DNA from: Gordonia mangrovi
Lineage (GTDB): Bacteria; Actinomycetota; Actinomycetes; Mycobacteriales; Mycobacteriaceae
NCBI RefSeq assembly: GCF_024734075.1
Contig: NZ_CP102850.1
Coordinates: forward strand, 2,604,001 to 2,668,000
Length of the DNA stretch: 64,000 nucleotides
Direction: 5' to 3'
Shown: positions 52,962 to 61,070 of the stretch, piece by piece
Layout: each line of letters opens with the position of its first letter
Position numbering within the stretch: position 1 is the stretch's first letter
The notes under the pieces: generated by a model
Databases searched by the model: none
What the model was told of the DNA's origin: nothing
The model's input: only the letters and a program-made list of their open reading frames with translations
Translations under genes and position numbers: made by a program

Positions 52962-53993
52962 ATGGCAATGCTGTCTCCGGCGGACGGAACCGTCGCTCGC
53001 CCGAACCCGCGCACGATCATCGGTATCGTCGTGGGGGTCGCGGCGCTCCTGGCCGCAATGGTCACCGCATTCGCGCTCCCGGCGGCCAACTCCGGCCCGC
53101 ACGACGTTCCGATCGGCGTGGTCGCTCCCGCGGCGCAGGCCGACGAGTTGAGCCAACAGCTCGACGGTTTCGAGATCACCCGATATGACAGCCCCGACGC
53201 CGCGCGCAACGCGATCGACCATCGCGACATCTACGGAGCACTGATCGTCGACGGCCGGGACGTGAACGCCATGGTGGCCTCGGCGGCGAGTCCGGCGGTG
53301 GCCACGGCGATCTCGACGGTTGGCACACGCGTGTCGCAGACTGTCGGCGGGTCGTCGCAGACCGTCGACATCCGATCGTTCCCGCCCGACGACCCGAAGG
53401 GGGCCGGGCTCGCGGCCGGTGCCCTGCCGCTCGCGCTGGGCGGCTGGATCAGCGCGATGGTCATCATGCTGCTGATCCACACGCCCGGTGCGCGGGTGCT
53501 CACCGCGCTCGGGGTCTCGGTGGTCGGTGGGCTCGCGCTGGTGGCTACGCTCACGTATGTGATCGGCACCTTCGACGGCAGCTACTGGGTCACCAGTCTC
53601 GCCGCGATGTTGGGGATCGCCGCAACGTGTTTCGCTGTCCTGGGGCTGCGTGAGCTGCTCGGCGGGGCCGGGCTGGGCATCGCTGCGATCCTGCTGATCT
53701 TCCTCGGGAACCCGCTGTCGGGGTTGGCAAGTGCACCCGAGATGCTACCGACGCCGTGGGGTCAGATCGGGCAGCTCCTACCGCCGGGGGCCACCGGAAC
53801 GATGCTGCGCGACGTCGCCTTCTTCAACGGGAACGGAGCGCTGCACTCGATCGGTGTGCTGCTGTGCTGGTTGGTCGGTGGCCTGGCGTTCTACCTCCTC
53901 GGTGTCTGGCGTAACCGCAGCTCGAACGAGGTGGACACCGACGAGTTCCATATCGGCCGGCACGCGGCAGATGAGCCGTCCGTGACCAGTTGA
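52962..53993 (+). CDS. Multi-spanning membrane protein (ABC-2/YhgE-like), paralogue of the 5797 product
   Basis: 343 residues: one N-terminal helix (about 20-43), an extracytoplasmic domain of about 120 residues, then five or six helices. It shares with the protein at 5797 the order of domains and the block MLPTPWGQIGQLLP...VAFFNG, as well as DAARNAIDHRDIYGALIVDG, which parallels EAARESVTTREAYGALVVAD. Export of a membrane-active compound under TetR control is inferred. It ends 53 bases before a convergent FAD oxidase gene. Confidence 0.72.
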   Translation: MAMLSPADGTVARPNPRTIIGIVVGVAALLAAMVTAFALPAANSGPHDVPIGVVAPAAQADELSQQLDGFEITRYDSPDAARNAIDHRDIYGALIVDGRDVNAMVASAASPAVATAISTVGTRVSQTVGGSSQTVDIRSFPPDDPKGAGLAAGALPLALGGWISAMVIMLLIHTPGARVLTALGVSVVGGLALVATLTYVIGTFDGSYWVTSLAAMLGIAATCFAVLGLRELLGGAGLGIAAILLIFLGNPLSGLASAPEMLPTPWGQIGQLLPPGATGTMLRDVAFFNGNGALHSIGVLLCWLVGGLAFYLLGVWRNRSSNEVDTDEFHIGRHAADEPSVTS

Positions 53994-54046
53994 GTGGTCG
54001 CGGCGGGTCGGGACTCGTTGATGGACAGCCGACGGTCGTGGTGGCA

Positions 54047-55240
54047 TCACCGCATCTCGCCGGCCCCCTCATACGGGTTCAGGCTCAGCAACAGATCGCC
54101 CTCGGCGAATCGGGAGTGCCGGAAGTCTCGGGGGTCGACGTTCTTCAGCGTCGTGGAGCCGCTGAGCAGCAGATCGGCGACGAGTTTGCCGACGGCGGGG
54201 GAGATCTTGAAGCCGTGACCGGAGAATCCGGTCGCCAGGAACAGCCCGTCGACCGGCGCGGGGCCGATGATCGGGTTGTAGTCCGGCGTCACGTCGTAGG
54301 CGCCGACATAGCTGCTGGTGATCCGCGGATCCGGCATGTCGGGCAGGCGATGCCCCGCCTTCATGATGATCTTGTCGATGGTGGACTCGTCGGCGCGGTT
54401 GATGTAGTTGTCCGGATCGATGTACTGCGGCGCAGAGTGATCCGAGTTCCCCATCAGCAGTTCGCCGTTGGGTTCGCGACAGATGTAGGACAGGCCCGCC
54501 AGATCGGAGAGCACCGGCACCACCGGGGTCGGCTCGCCCTGATCGATCAGCACGAGCTGCGCGCGCTGTGCGCGCACGTCGACCGGCACGCCGACCGGCT
54601 CGGTGAGTGCCGGGGTCCACGGGCCGGCCGCGACGATCACCGTGTCGGCGTAGATGGTGTCCCCGTTGGCCAGTGCGGCGCCGACGACGCGTCCGTCGTC
54701 ACCTTGCAGGAGCTCGGTCACCGTCGTCGACTGGCGGACCTTCACGCCGAGCTTGCGGGCCGCGGCAGCGAACGCCATGCCGGCCATATAGGCCTCACCA
54801 CGCCCGCCGAGCGGCTCGTAGGCGAAGGCGGCGAAGTCGTCGAGGTGCAGACCCGGCCACAGCTCGGCCATCGTGTCGTGGCCGATGAAGTCGACGTCGA
54901 TGCCGAGACCTTGCATCATCTCGACGTTCGCGCGCAACGGGCCGACGTTGTTCTCGCCGACACCGACCACGTAACCACATTGCTGGAAAGCCATGTCGTC
55001 ACCGAACAATTCCGTTGCGCGGGTGAAGATGTCGACGCCGTACCAGCTCATCGCGGCCAGCGACGGGTTGCCGTAGTGGCAACGGACGACGCCGCTGGAC
55101 TTGCCGGTCATCCCGGAGCACAGCGTGTCCCGTTCGACGACGAGGACGTCGGTCTCGCCCTGATCGGCCAGCGACCAGGCGATGGCGAGGCCTTCGAGGC
55201 CGCCGCCGACGATGAGGAAACGTGTGGTGGTGGGGGTCAT
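54047..55240 (-). CDS. FAD-dependent amine/amino-acid oxidase (sarcosine oxidase beta / DadA-like)
   Basis: 397 residues of the DAO family. FAD fold FLIVGGGLEGLAIAWSLADQG, then KSSGVVRCHYGNP where sarcosine oxidase-like enzymes bind flavin, and the C-terminal NPIIGPAPVDGLFLATGFSGHGFKISPAVGKLVADLL. It oxidises an N-methylated or secondary amine to an imine with O2 or another acceptor. It is the third gene of the HutD-amidohydrolase-oxidase operon. ATG 55240 is used; GTG 55252 is possible. Confidence 0.88.
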   Translation of the reverse strand: MTPTTTRFLIVGGGLEGLAIAWSLADQGETDVLVVERDTLCSGMTGKSSGVVRCHYGNPSLAAMSWYGVDIFTRATELFGDDMAFQQCGYVVGVGENNVGPLRANVEMMQGLGIDVDFIGHDTMAELWPGLHLDDFAAFAYEPLGGRGEAYMAGMAFAAAARKLGVKVRQSTTVTELLQGDDGRVVGAALANGDTIYADTVIVAAGPWTPALTEPVGVPVDVRAQRAQLVLIDQGEPTPVVPVLSDLAGLSYICREPNGELLMGNSDHSAPQYIDPDNYINRADESTIDKIIMKAGHRLPDMPDPRITSSYVGAYDVTPDYNPIIGPAPVDGLFLATGFSGHGFKISPAVGKLVADLLLSGSTTLKNVDPRDFRHSRFAEGDLLLSLNPYEGAGEMR

Positions 55241-55286
55241 GGGTGAGTTCACTTTCCGTGGGTCAAGGGTGGGGTAGAGGTGTGTT

Positions 55287-56525
55287 TCAGGGCTGGGTCA
55301 GCAGATCCGCGAGAACGGTGGCGAGGGTGTCGCCGCCGGCATCGGCGTCAGGGTCCTCGACGTACTCTTCGGGGGAGTGCGAGATGCCGGTGGGGTTGCG
55401 GACGAACAGCATCGCCGTGGGGATCTCCTCTTTGAGAACGCCGGCGTCGTGACCGGCGCCGGTCGGCAGGATCGGGGCGTCGGGCAGGATGTCGGAGAGC
55501 CGACCGCGCAGGCCGGGATGGAAGTCCACCCGTGGACTCATCGACGCCTCGGTCAGCGTCACCGAGCAGCCCTCGGCCCCAGCATGCTCGCGGGCGACGG
55601 CAGCGATGTCGGCGACCAGCGCGGCCACCACGGCGTCGTCGGAATGGCGGACGTCGAGCCAGACATCGACCCGTGATGCGATCACGTTGCTGCCACCCGG
55701 AATCGGATCGAGTTTACCGACGGTGGCGCGGGCACCATCGACGGCCCGGCCGAGTCGTCGTACGTCCAGAACCGTTGCGGCGGCGGCGAGCATGGGGTCG
55801 CGGCGCCCGTCCATCAGGGTGGTGCCGGCGTGATTGCCTTGGCCGCTGAACGACAGTCGCCACCGTCCGTGGCCGAGGATCGACGACCCGATCGCGATGG
55901 CCCGGTCCTGATCGATCAGACCGCGACCCTGCTCGACATGCAGTTCCACGAAGCAGCCGATCTGCGACAGTCGCTCGTCGTCACGACCCATGCCGGCCGG
56001 ATCGAGTCCGTTGCGGGCCGCGAGGTCGGCGAAGGTGGTGCCGTCGGCGTCGGTGAGCGCGGCAGCCCGTTGGGGGGTGACCGCGCCGGTCATCAACTGC
56101 GAACCCAGGCAGGCCAATCCGTAGCGTGAGCCCTCCTCCTCGGGGAAGACCGCCAGCGCGAGGGGACGCTCGGGCATCACCGAACCGGCCTGCAGGGAGT
56201 CGATGGCGGCGAGCGCGGACGCGACACCGAGCGGGCCGTCGAAGGCGCCGCCGCCGGGAACCGAATCGAGGTGGCTACCGGTGACCACCGCGTCGGTGAG
56301 GGGGAGCCGGGCAGGGTTCCACCACGCCCAGATGATGCCGTTGCGGTCCTGCTCGATGTCCAGTGATCGTGCGCGGGCCGCTGCGATGAACCATTCTCGA
56401 AGCTCGAGCTCGGCAGCGGAGTACACCGGCCGGCTGTAACCGCCACGGGCGCTGTCGGTGCCGATGTCGGCGATCTCGGCGAGCAGACCGCTCACCGAGG
56501 TCGTGTGGGTGATGGATTCGGTCAT
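55287..56525 (-). CDS. M20-family amidohydrolase (allantoate amidohydrolase / N-carbamoyl-amino-acid hydrolase type)
   Basis: 412 residues. Metal-site segments VVTGSHLDSVPGGGAFDGPLGV, FPEEEGSRYG, ELHVEQGRGL and the dimerisation-domain GQGNHAGTTLMDGRRDP, plus GAGHDAGVLKEEIPTAMLFV, are the HyuC/AllC signature. It cleaves a carbamoyl or ureido group, releasing ammonia and CO2 or an amino acid. The ATG overlaps the HutD stop by 4 bases. Which ureide is used cannot be read; allantoate and carbamoylated amino acids are the leading options. Confidence 0.9.
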   Translation of the reverse strand: MTESITHTTSVSGLLAEIADIGTDSARGGYSRPVYSAAELELREWFIAAARARSLDIEQDRNGIIWAWWNPARLPLTDAVVTGSHLDSVPGGGAFDGPLGVASALAAIDSLQAGSVMPERPLALAVFPEEEGSRYGLACLGSQLMTGAVTPQRAAALTDADGTTFADLAARNGLDPAGMGRDDERLSQIGCFVELHVEQGRGLIDQDRAIAIGSSILGHGRWRLSFSGQGNHAGTTLMDGRRDPMLAAAATVLDVRRLGRAVDGARATVGKLDPIPGGSNVIASRVDVWLDVRHSDDAVVAALVADIAAVAREHAGAEGCSVTLTEASMSPRVDFHPGLRGRLSDILPDAPILPTGAGHDAGVLKEEIPTAMLFVRNPTGISHSPEEYVEDPDADAGGDTLATVLADLLTQP

Positions 56526-57112
56526 GGATTCTCCTCGGAGTGCAGCCGGACGGCGGCGACAGTTGCGGCACCACGGATCTGGGGTGTCAGATCGGTGAGA
56601 ACGACAGTGTCCCAGCGGCGCAATTGCTGCTGATCGATGATGAGGTGGCCGGCGAGCACCACCAGCGCGACGGTGTCGTCGGTAACGGCATCGACCGTGC
56701 CTCGGACGTGGCGGAGGGTGAGCGTGCCGTCGCACGTGGCGCGCTGCATCATCAGGTTGAGCAGTCGTGTCGGCCGCCGGATGGGGGTGGCGGACACGAT
56801 GTCCTCGCCCGCGAAAGTCACGCGGTCGAGAAGCGCCAGGGTGTGCGTCGTGTCGTTGACGGTGAGTTCCACCGGGTCGTTGCCCACGACGACGGCCGTT
56901 CGATCCATTCCGGGGAACTGTGAGAACCGACAGGAAGAGTCGATGTCGGCGATGCTCAGGGTCCAGTCCGGGCCGTCGGCGGGGCCGCCGGTGACGATTC
57001 GCCGGGTGACGCCGCCGCCGTTGCGCCATGGCGTGGCGGCGAGGTCTGCCGCGCGCACGATTCGGACGGGTATGTCGGAGCGTTGGAGGGGTGGGGCGTG
57101 GTCGATCGTCAT
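56522..57112 (-). CDS. hutD: HutD/Ves-family cupin
   Basis: 196 residues. The family opening VRIVRAADLAATPWRNGGGVTRRIV, followed by WTLSIADIDSSCRFSQFPGMDRTAVVV, is diagnostic. HutD proteins accompany histidine-utilisation and other amine operons and are thought to bind a pathway intermediate as a governor rather than to catalyse a step. No hut enzymes are seen here. First gene of the minus-strand operon; the shared operator element (57137) lies 25 bases upstream. Confidence 0.87.
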   Translation of the reverse strand: MTIDHAPPLQRSDIPVRIVRAADLAATPWRNGGGVTRRIVTGGPADGPDWTLSIADIDSSCRFSQFPGMDRTAVVVGNDPVELTVNDTTHTLALLDRVTFAGEDIVSATPIRRPTRLLNLMMQRATCDGTLTLRHVRGTVDAVTDDTVALVVLAGHLIIDQQQLRRWDTVVLTDLTPQIRGAATVAAVRLHSEENP

Positions 57113-57136
57113 TTCGGTGTCCGTCCGCTGAAAGTC

Positions 57137-57154
57137 AGTGCACTTCCAGTAGAC
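57137..57154. promoter_or_regulatory. Operator-like element, copy B of the 45207 sequence
   Basis: AGTGCACTTCCAGTAGAC matches copy A at 15 of 18 positions, though its own dyad is imperfect. It sits 25 bases upstream of hutD, in the gap shared with the LysR gene. Confidence 0.55.
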
Positions 57155-57175
57155 GGTGCTGATTAACAAAACTCC

Positions 57176-57185
57176 AATACGTATT
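57176..57185. promoter_or_regulatory. LysR-type box candidate
   Basis: AATACGTATT is a perfect 10-bp palindrome in an AT-rich stretch 35 bases upstream of the LysR start, consistent with an autoregulatory site. Confidence 0.4.
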
Positions 57186-57219
57186 TGACGATAACTATTC
57201 TGATGGAGAGAATAATGCG

Positions 57220-58107
57220 ATGGAGCTGCGTCACCTTCGGTATTTCCGCGTGCTTGCCGACGAACTGCACTTCGGACGGGCGGCCGCTCGGCTGCACATC
57301 TCCCAACCGCCGCTGACCGCACACATCAAAGAACTGGAGCGGGAGGTCGGCGCGCGGCTTTTCGATCGCACCACGCGGCGCGTGGCGTTGACTGGGGCCG
57401 GGGAGGTGTTCGCCGAGAGGGTCGATGCGTTGCTCGATGACCTCGACGATGCGGTACTCGAAGCCCGTGACCATGCAGAGGGGCGGCGCGGGCGCATTCG
57501 GGTCGGCTTCGTCAGTTCGGCGAGCGGGACGGTGCTGCCGCCGGGGTTGCGGATCTTCCGCGAGATCCACCCGATGGTCCGCGTGGATCTGTCTCCGCTG
57601 ACAACTCGGGAGCAGCTCGATGCTCTGACGGCAGGGTCTCTCGACGTCGGGCTGATCCGATCCGGGGGAGCCGACCCCGGGTTGACGGTGGAACCGCTGT
57701 TCGCCGAGCCGATGGTCGCGGTCGTCCCGGTGGAGCACGCGCTTGCCTCACATGAGAGCATCGACGTCGACGACCTCGTCGACGAGCGGCTCATCCTGTT
57801 CCCCAACGACCTCATGCCGGCGTATGTGGCGCAGATCTGGGCCCTGTTCGCCACCGTCGGCGCCGAGCCCCTGGTGGTGCAGGAGGCTATCCATCACGAG
57901 ACCGTGGTCGGCTTGGTGTCGGCGGGTGTCGGGATTTCCATCCTGCCGGCATCGGTGGGACGGTTCCGGCCGGCCGATGTGGTGATCCGGACCATCAACA
58001 ATGCGCCGACCACGGAGCTGTTGATCGCGCGTCCGACCGATCTTGCGAAGCCGGCCGTCGACGGGTTCGTTGAATGTCTGCGGGCCGCGCAGCGGGTGGA
58101 CGCCTGA
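57220..58107 (+). CDS. LysR-family regulator divergent to the hutD operon
   Basis: 295 residues. The N-terminal helix-turn-helix MELRHLRYFRVLADELHFGRAAARLHISQPPLTAHIKELEREVGARLFDRT is canonical, followed by a two-lobe effector domain (RIRVGFVSSASGTVLPP, DVGLIRSGGADPGL, GVGISILPAS). TGGAGAG lies before the ATG. It most likely activates the divergent HutD-amidohydrolase-oxidase operon with a pathway compound as inducer; it is also the best local candidate to bind the element shared with 45207. Confidence 0.92.
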   Translation: MELRHLRYFRVLADELHFGRAAARLHISQPPLTAHIKELEREVGARLFDRTTRRVALTGAGEVFAERVDALLDDLDDAVLEARDHAEGRRGRIRVGFVSSASGTVLPPGLRIFREIHPMVRVDLSPLTTREQLDALTAGSLDVGLIRSGGADPGLTVEPLFAEPMVAVVPVEHALASHESIDVDDLVDERLILFPNDLMPAYVAQIWALFATVGAEPLVVQEAIHHETVVGLVSAGVGISILPASVGRFRPADVVIRTINNAPTTELLIARPTDLAKPAVDGFVECLRAAQRVDA

Positions 58108-58143
58108 CCAAAGTGCAGCGACTGGCCACTACCGATACACTTT

Positions 58144-58166
58144 GTTCCCTGTCATGAATCGGGAAC
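58144..58166. promoter_or_regulatory. Inverted repeat upstream of the LuxR/sensor fusion gene
   Basis: GTTCCC, 11 bases, GGGAAC: a perfect 6-11-6 dyad 31 bases before the GTG at 58198. It may be the autoregulatory site of the fusion protein. Confidence 0.5.
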
Positions 58167-58197
58167 GTGGCGAGGATTCGTGACGAAGGAGAACACC

Positions 58198-60000
58198 GTG
58201 GGTAGATCTGTCCGAATCGACGAGGGTCCCTGGAGCGGTGCGCCTTTTGTGGTGCGTGTCCGACGCTCGGGGCAGCTCGGCATCATCGAGCGAGGGACGC
58301 CTGACGATGTGCCCGTCGAACTGGTCCGACTGGCTACCGCGATGTTCCGGACGTCCCTGACGAAGTGCAGTTTCCTCTGGCGCCCCAACTCCGATGCCAT
58401 GTTGTGTCGGGTCACCGTGGAACTGCACACCGACGGCAGTGTCGATCACGTTCTCCTCGCTGGTGAACAGATCACCGAGCTTCCGCACGGCCTGTCGGGT
58501 CGCGAACTCGAAGTGCTCACTCTCCTTGTCACCGGACGCGGAAACGTGCAGGTGGCCGAGGACCTGTTCATCTCGGACCGGACTGCGGCATCGCACATCA
58601 AGAACGTCCTTCAGAAACTGGGAATGCCGACGAGAACGGCCGCCGCCACGTATGCGCTCGACGCGGGTCTGCTGCAGGTGCCGCTGCCGGGCGCCACCGA
58701 GTACTACGCCAAGTTGTCTGTCGGTCGACTCGTGCGCGCCGCGGCGGTAGACCAGTCGAGCACCGTTTCCACGCACCGCCGCCCGTCGGCGCCGGGGATC
58801 ATCCACCGGCGGCGTCGCAAGCTCGTGGTCGGGGCTGCGGTCCCGCGCACCGGCCTCGGTCGCGACGACGGACGCGAGATGCTCAACGGACTTCAGCTCG
58901 CCATGGATGAGATCAACGCGGCCGGCGGTGTTCGAGGGCGTGAGGTCAAACCGCTGTTGGTCGATGTCGACGTCACGTCATCGGTGTCGGTGAGGTCGGC
59001 ATTCGATCAGCTTCTCAGCGGCGGCGCCGACGTACTGACCTCGGGGTATCTCGCGGCCCAGGACGTCGCTCACGAGATCGCCGGCGACTCCGGAATCCCG
59101 TATCTGCACGCAGCCACCAGCGGCGTCATGGAACGCGCTGTCCAAAATGACCTGGGACGCTTCGGCCATGTGTTCCAGGTCTGTGCCAGCGACACGAGCT
59201 ATGCGCCGGCCTTCGTCTCGTACATGCAGTCGCTGTGCGATGCCGGCCACTGGCGTAGTCCCTCGAAACGTCTTGTGGTGCTGCAAAAGAACTGGAGTCA
59301 CGTCGACTTCGGTGTCTCGGCAGCCGCCTCGCTGGCCGAGGAGTCGGGCTGGCAGCTCGAGGTGGTGCCCGTCACCGGTTCGAATGCTGATGGCGGATGG
59401 GCCCGGGCCGTACAACAGGCATTGACCGAACCCGCGGCCGCGGTGATGATCGGCAGCTACTTCGTCGAGGACGTCGAGCAAGCGGTTCTGGCCTTGCACG
59501 ACTCCGGTTCGCCAACGCTCGCATATGCAATCTATGCACCCTCCGTGCCGGCGTTCCGGGACCGCCTCGGTGCTGCCGCCGAAGGAGTCCTCTGGGCGAC
59601 GATGACCGGGACCTATTCGGACACTCGCGGTGTGGCGTTCAGCCGCCGCTACACTCGCCGCTTCGGTGTCCGCCCGGGACGCTCGCACGCCGGCCTCGCC
59701 TACGATCGCATGCACCGCATCGCGTTGGCGTGGCGGATGTCGGAGGATCTCACCGATCCCGGCGAGGTGGCCACGGCGTTGCGGTCGCATCCCTATCGAG
59801 GGGTGAACGGCACCTACAACTTCGACACGCCCGGGCAGGCGGCGCAGGGCTTTGCGGGTCCTGTCGGTGATCCCTCGCTGGCCCAACCGCAATTGATCTT
59901 CCAGATCCAGGACGGCGCCCAGGTGATCGTGAGTGGGGGACCGTTCACGACCGGAGAGTTCCGTCTGCCCGGGAGTCTCGAGATGTCCTCCGGTCGCTAG
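58198..60000 (+). CDS. LuxR-type HTH fused to a periplasmic-binding-protein-like sensor domain
   Basis: 600 residues from GTG 58198, chosen because AAGGAG lies 6 bases upstream (GTG 58180 is the alternative). After about 95 uncharacterised residues comes a LuxR/GerE helix-turn-helix, GLSGRELEVLTLLVTGRGNVQVAEDLFISDRTAASHIKNVLQKLG (about 98-143). From about residue 209 to the end is a type I periplasmic-binding fold of the amide/branched-chain amino acid class: GREMLNGLQLAMDEINAAGGVRGREVKPLLVD and AVMIGSYFVEDVEQAVLA. No signal peptide or membrane helix is visible, so this looks like a soluble one-component sensor, comparable in logic to AmiC plus AmiR in one chain. Confidence 0.85.
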   Translation: MGRSVRIDEGPWSGAPFVVRVRRSGQLGIIERGTPDDVPVELVRLATAMFRTSLTKCSFLWRPNSDAMLCRVTVELHTDGSVDHVLLAGEQITELPHGLSGRELEVLTLLVTGRGNVQVAEDLFISDRTAASHIKNVLQKLGMPTRTAAATYALDAGLLQVPLPGATEYYAKLSVGRLVRAAAVDQSSTVSTHRRPSAPGIIHRRRRKLVVGAAVPRTGLGRDDGREMLNGLQLAMDEINAAGGVRGREVKPLLVDVDVTSSVSVRSAFDQLLSGGADVLTSGYLAAQDVAHEIAGDSGIPYLHAATSGVMERAVQNDLGRFGHVFQVCASDTSYAPAFVSYMQSLCDAGHWRSPSKRLVVLQKNWSHVDFGVSAAASLAEESGWQLEVVPVTGSNADGGWARAVQQALTEPAAAVMIGSYFVEDVEQAVLALHDSGSPTLAYAIYAPSVPAFRDRLGAAAEGVLWATMTGTYSDTRGVAFSRRYTRRFGVRPGRSHAGLAYDRMHRIALAWRMSEDLTDPGEVATALRSHPYRGVNGTYNFDTPGQAAQGFAGPVGDPSLAQPQLIFQIQDGAQVIVSGGPFTTGEFRLPGSLEMSSGR

Positions 60001-61070
60001 TCGATTCGCTTCAGCAGTTCCCGGGTGAACTCGGCGGTGCCGGCCGAACCGCCGATGTCGCGGGTGCGTATCCCGTCGACGAACAGCGCGCGCACGGCGT
60101 CCAGGATCTCGGTCGCCGCCTCGCGGTGTCCGAGGTGCTCGAGCATCATCGCCGCGGACCATATGGCACCCACCGGATTGGCGAGATCGCGTCCGGCGAT
60201 GTCGGGGGCCGATCCGTGCACCGGTTCGAACATCGAGGGGAATTCGCGCTCCGGGTTGAGGTTGCCCGACGGCGCGATCCCGATCGAACCCGCAACCGCG
60301 GCAGCGAGGTCGGAGAGCACATCGCCGAAGAGGTTGGATGCGACGATGACGTCGAAAGCGGCCGGCTCCAGAACGATCTTGGCCGCCAGCGCGTCGATGT
60401 GTTCACTGCGGAGCGCGACGCCGGGGTGATCCTCGGCGACCTCCGACACGACCTCGTCCCAAAACGGCATCGTGTGGACGATCCCGTTCGATTTCGTCGC
60501 CGATGTGACACGTCCGCGTCGGCCGGCGGCCAGACCGAAAGCGTACTCGGCGACTCTGGAGATTCCTGGCCTGGTGAAGACCGCTGTCTGGATGGCCTGT
60601 TCGGAGGCTAGTCCCCGATTCATCCGTCCGCCGATCTCGGAGTACTCGCCCTCGACGTTCTCCCGGACGATGACGAAGTCCACCCCGTCAACGCGAGTGG
60701 CGTCCTTCGCGGCGGTCAGGGGTGAACGCACACCATCGAAGACCATGATCGGCCGCAGGTTCACATACTGGTGGAACGCCCGTCGGAGGGGAATCAGCAA
60801 ACCCCAGAGGGAGATACTGTCCGGTACCCCCTGCCAGCCGACGGCGCCGAGCAGAATCGCGTCGTGACCGCGAATCGTATCGATGCCGTCGGTGGGCATC
60901 ATAGCCCCCTCATGCACGTAACGCTGGCACGACCAGTCGAACTCATCGAAGTCGAAGGTGATCCCATGGCGGTGGCCGATGGCCTGCAGGACTGCGGCCG
61001 CGGGCGGAACGACCTCGGCGCCGATTCCGTCACCGGGGATCAGTGCGATCCGGTACCCCACGCGGGTCAT
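59997..61070 (-). CDS. Isocitrate/isopropylmalate dehydrogenase-family enzyme (tartrate or D-malate dehydrogenase type)
   Basis: 357 residues. The beta-decarboxylating dehydrogenase motifs are IALIPGDGIGAEV, YVNLRPIMVFDGVRSPL, DFVIVRENVEGEYSEIGG, SNLFGDVLSDLAAAVAGSIGIAPSGNLNP and FEPVHGSAPDIAG. WGLLIPLRRAFHQYVNLRP and the length fit tartrate/D-malate dehydrogenases better than LeuB or Icd. It oxidises a 2-hydroxy diacid with NAD. Its start overlaps the penicillin acylase-like stop (ATGA), so the two are cotranslated. Confidence 0.87.
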   Translation of the reverse strand: MTRVGYRIALIPGDGIGAEVVPPAAAVLQAIGHRHGITFDFDEFDWSCQRYVHEGAMMPTDGIDTIRGHDAILLGAVGWQGVPDSISLWGLLIPLRRAFHQYVNLRPIMVFDGVRSPLTAAKDATRVDGVDFVIVRENVEGEYSEIGGRMNRGLASEQAIQTAVFTRPGISRVAEYAFGLAAGRRGRVTSATKSNGIVHTMPFWDEVVSEVAEDHPGVALRSEHIDALAAKIVLEPAAFDVIVASNLFGDVLSDLAAAVAGSIGIAPSGNLNPEREFPSMFEPVHGSAPDIAGRDLANPVGAIWSAAMMLEHLGHREAATEILDAVRALFVDGIRTRDIGGSAGTAEFTRELLKRID

